Source: Acidobacteriota bacterium | GTDB lineage: Bacteria; Acidobacteriota; Terriglobia; UBA7540 | DNA length: 7,122 nucleotides | Assembly: GCA_021827245.1 (NCBI GenBank) | Contig: JAKAWN010000350.1 | Coordinates: forward strand, 1-7,122 | Direction of reading: 5' to 3' | Shown here: one piece after another, positions 5,721 to 7,122 of the stretch | Position numbering within the stretch: position 1 is the stretch's first letter | How the letters are laid out: each line of letters opens with the position of its first letter | Notes under the pieces: model-generated | What the model saw: only the letters and a program-made list of their open reading frames with translations | Database searches by the model: none | Told to the model about the DNA's origin: nothing | Program-made: the position numbers and the translations under genes

Positions 5721-6685
5721 GGTTGCTCCTCGCGTATGTAAATTGGCTTAAAGTCATAACGGTCGGCGTCGGGGTCATAACCTCGAAGTTCCAAGACTTC
5801 GGAAACGAATCGCTGCCCTGGCCGGCGTTCGATCTGGACGATCACGTTCAACGAGGCGGCGATATTTGCTTTGATCGCGTGATAGGGAAGCTCGATTCCG
5901 CTTTGCAACACGCAGCTCGTGAAGCGCGAGAGACCCTGCTGAGCGGAAGTCGCATGGACCGTGGAGAGAGTTCCCGAATGTCCTGTATTCAAAAGTTGCA
6001 GGAGATCGAAAGCTTCGCCGCCGCGAATTTCCCCCAATATGATTCGGTCGGGCCGGTGGCGAAGAGTAGCTTTCAGCAAGTCCCGAATGGTTATGGCAGG
6101 AATGCCCAACTGTTCGCGCCGGGCTTCGAACCGAACAAGGTTGGGCTTCTGAATCTGAATTTCAGCGGTGTCCTCGATGATTACCAGACGTTGGGCGTCA
6201 GGAATATGAGCGGCAAGAGCATTCAGGAGAGTTGTCTTGCCCGTTCCCGTCCCGCCGCTGATGAGGATATTTTCCCGTTCGAGCACATGACGAATGAGTT
6301 CGGAGGCCAAGCTTTCGGGGAGGGTGGTGGTGCGGATGAGGTCGGCGAGCGCAAAGTGCCGGGAGTTGAATTTTCGAATCGTGAGCGTGACACCGTTAAC
6401 GCTGCAAGGGGGGATGACGGCCGCGACGCGGCTGCCATCGGGAAGGCGGGAGTCGAGGATGGGCTTGGCCTCCGAAATATCGTCTCCAAGCCGGCGTGCG
6501 ATGTTTTTGACAGCGATCATTAACGATTTTTCTGTCAGCTTCACCTCTGGAACGGGCTTAAGGTAGCCGTTCTGCTCGATGAAAACCTTCTCCGCCCCGT
6601 TGAGCATGATTTCGCTGATGTCGGGATCGAGAATCAGGTGCTCGATGGGCCGCAAAAACGGAAGTATGAGTTCAAATCCTGTCAT
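5708..6685 (-). CDS. VirB11/TrbB/CpaF-type secretion ATPase
   Basis: This is a 325-residue hexameric traffic ATPase of full length. The N-terminal domain (about 1-115) includes DPDISEIMLNGAEKVFIE, the DSRLPDGSRVAAVIPP strand pair and VTLTIRKF. The ATPase domain carries Walker A SGGTGTGKTT (143-152, Lys150), an Asp box VIIEDTAEIQ (169-177), Walker B RIILGEIRGGEAFD (214-227, Glu219) and a His box GHSGTLSTVHA (235-245). The order and spacing match VirB11/TrbB ATPases that power type IV secretion; CpaF-type pilus ATPases are close relatives and cannot be excluded. The ATG at 6683-6685 overlaps the relaxase stop by 4 bp. A position directly behind the relaxase supports a role in conjugation. No other mating-pair genes are in the window; they could lie to the right. 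Confidence 0.93.
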   Translation of the reverse strand: MTGFELILPFLRPIEHLILDPDISEIMLNGAEKVFIEQNGYLKPVPEVKLTEKSLMIAVKNIARRLGDDISEAKPILDSRLPDGSRVAAVIPPCSVNGVTLTIRKFNSRHFALADLIRTTTLPESLASELIRHVLERENILISGGTGTGKTTLLNALAAHIPDAQRLVIIEDTAEIQIQKPNLVRFEARREQLGIPAITIRDLLKATLRHRPDRIILGEIRGGEAFDLLQLLNTGHSGTLSTVHATSAQQGLSRFTSCVLQSGIELPYHAIKANIAASLNVIVQIERRPGQRFVSEVLELRGYDPDADRYDFKPIYIREEQPCRN

Positions 6686-7122
6686 ACCAGTGCCTGCTCC
6701 AATACTTTTTCTGGGGCCTTCCGCGTGGACGGCTGACTGACCTTTAAGTCCTTCGCCACGTCAAGCGCCGCCGTCTTCGACACGTCGCGGCTGAGCCTGT
6801 CCGCAAGGGTGGCCGCGTCGTTTGTGTAAATCTGGGCGTCGTGCCGGGCGCGCGAAATAGCCACGTACCCAAAACGCTGGTTGATTAGCTCGTTCGTGTC
6901 GCGGGTCTCTTCGGGAACGTGAATGATTACGCGGTCCACAGTCTGCCCTTGGCTGGTGTAACTGGTCATGGCATAGCCGTAGTCGAGGTGCGAATGGTGC
7001 CTCAAGTTGAAGCGAACGGTTTTGCCAGTATCGAGGCGAAGTTGAAGATTCCCACCGGGCTCGATGGACTCAATGCTTGCGAGCGTTCGATTCGGTATTG
7101 CCAGCTTTTTGAATGGCGCGGT
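6682..7122 (-). CDS. MobF-type conjugative relaxase-helicase (TrwC/TraI-like), C-terminal part
   Basis: The frame is open from the right window edge to the TGA at 6682-6684, giving 146 C-terminal residues. It carries the end of the RecD-like SF1B helicase domain: DYGYAMTSYTSQGQTVDRVI (47-66, motif V region) and NQRFGYVAISRARHDAQIYT (81-100, motif VI with the arginine finger), followed by about 45 residues of charged tail. This pair of blocks, ending in ...AQIYTND, is typical of TrwC/TraI, which nick oriT with an N-terminal relaxase domain and unwind the strand during transfer. That N-terminal domain is outside the window, so the relaxase part is inferred from the family; a stand-alone RecD-like helicase is the alternative. 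It is the first gene seen of the transfer operon. Confidence 0.88.
   Translation of the reverse strand, partial: TAPFKKLAIPNRTLASIESIEPGGNLQLRLDTGKTVRFNLRHHSHLDYGYAMTSYTSQGQTVDRVIIHVPEETRDTNELINQRFGYVAISRARHDAQIYTNDAATLADRLSRDVSKTAALDVAKDLKVSQPSTRKAPEKVLEQALV

Noticed and set aside
5675..6523. 282-residue plus-strand reading frame
   Set aside because: It is antisense to the VirB11-type ATPase, whose Walker and Asp/His boxes are all present on the minus strand.

Overview
The window looks like the integrase-side end of an integrative, probably conjugative or mobilizable, bacterial element (ICE/IME type) sitting at the 3' end of a tRNA-Arg(CCU) gene, with insertion-sequence debris on the chromosomal side. 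GC content is moderate to high and Shine-Dalgarno sites are strong and canonical. The mix of a MobF-type relaxase, a VirB11/TrbB ATPase, a RepB-like primase and IS1595/IS1182-type remnants fits a Gram-negative soil or environmental bacterium. Acidobacteriota would be my guess, but this is a low-confidence inference from gene content, not something the sequence proves.

Layout from left to right. Positions 1-127 hold the N-terminus of an IS1595-family transposase on the minus strand, with its probable terminal repeat at about 149-174. Next comes a plus-strand C-terminal remnant of an IS1182-like DDE transposase (about 175-305), so one IS appears to have landed in another. Positions 306-592 are non-coding apart from a weak hairpin and a possible tRNA promoter. 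tRNA-Arg(CCU) follows at 593-669, with its CCA encoded. Everything from 715 to 7122 then reads on the minus strand: integrase (715-1866), excisionase-like HTH protein (1879-2145), YhcG/DUF1016 PD-(D/E)XK nuclease (2182-3225), a short YbjQ-like protein (3273-3521), a two-TM zinc-ribbon protein (3518-4003), an isoprenylcysteine-carboxylmethyltransferase-like membrane methyltransferase (4018-4680), a RepB-type primase (4677-5720), a VirB11/TrbB/CpaF ATPase (5708-6685) and the C-terminus of a MobF (TrwC/TraI-like) relaxase-helicase cut by the window edge (6682-7122).

In transcription order the relaxase, ATPase, primase, methyltransferase, zinc-ribbon and YbjQ genes form one tightly packed operon. 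Four of its five junctions are stop/start overlaps (three of 4 bp and one of 13 bp), and the fifth is a 14-bp gap holding a strong SD. The conjugation genes are therefore physically and probably translationally coupled to a three-gene envelope-type cargo of unknown role. The nuclease and the xis-int pair follow and close the element against the tRNA. The best candidates for something undescribed are the methyltransferase / zinc-ribbon membrane protein / mini-YbjQ cassette coupled to the relaxase operon, and the YhcG nuclease placed between transfer and integration modules.
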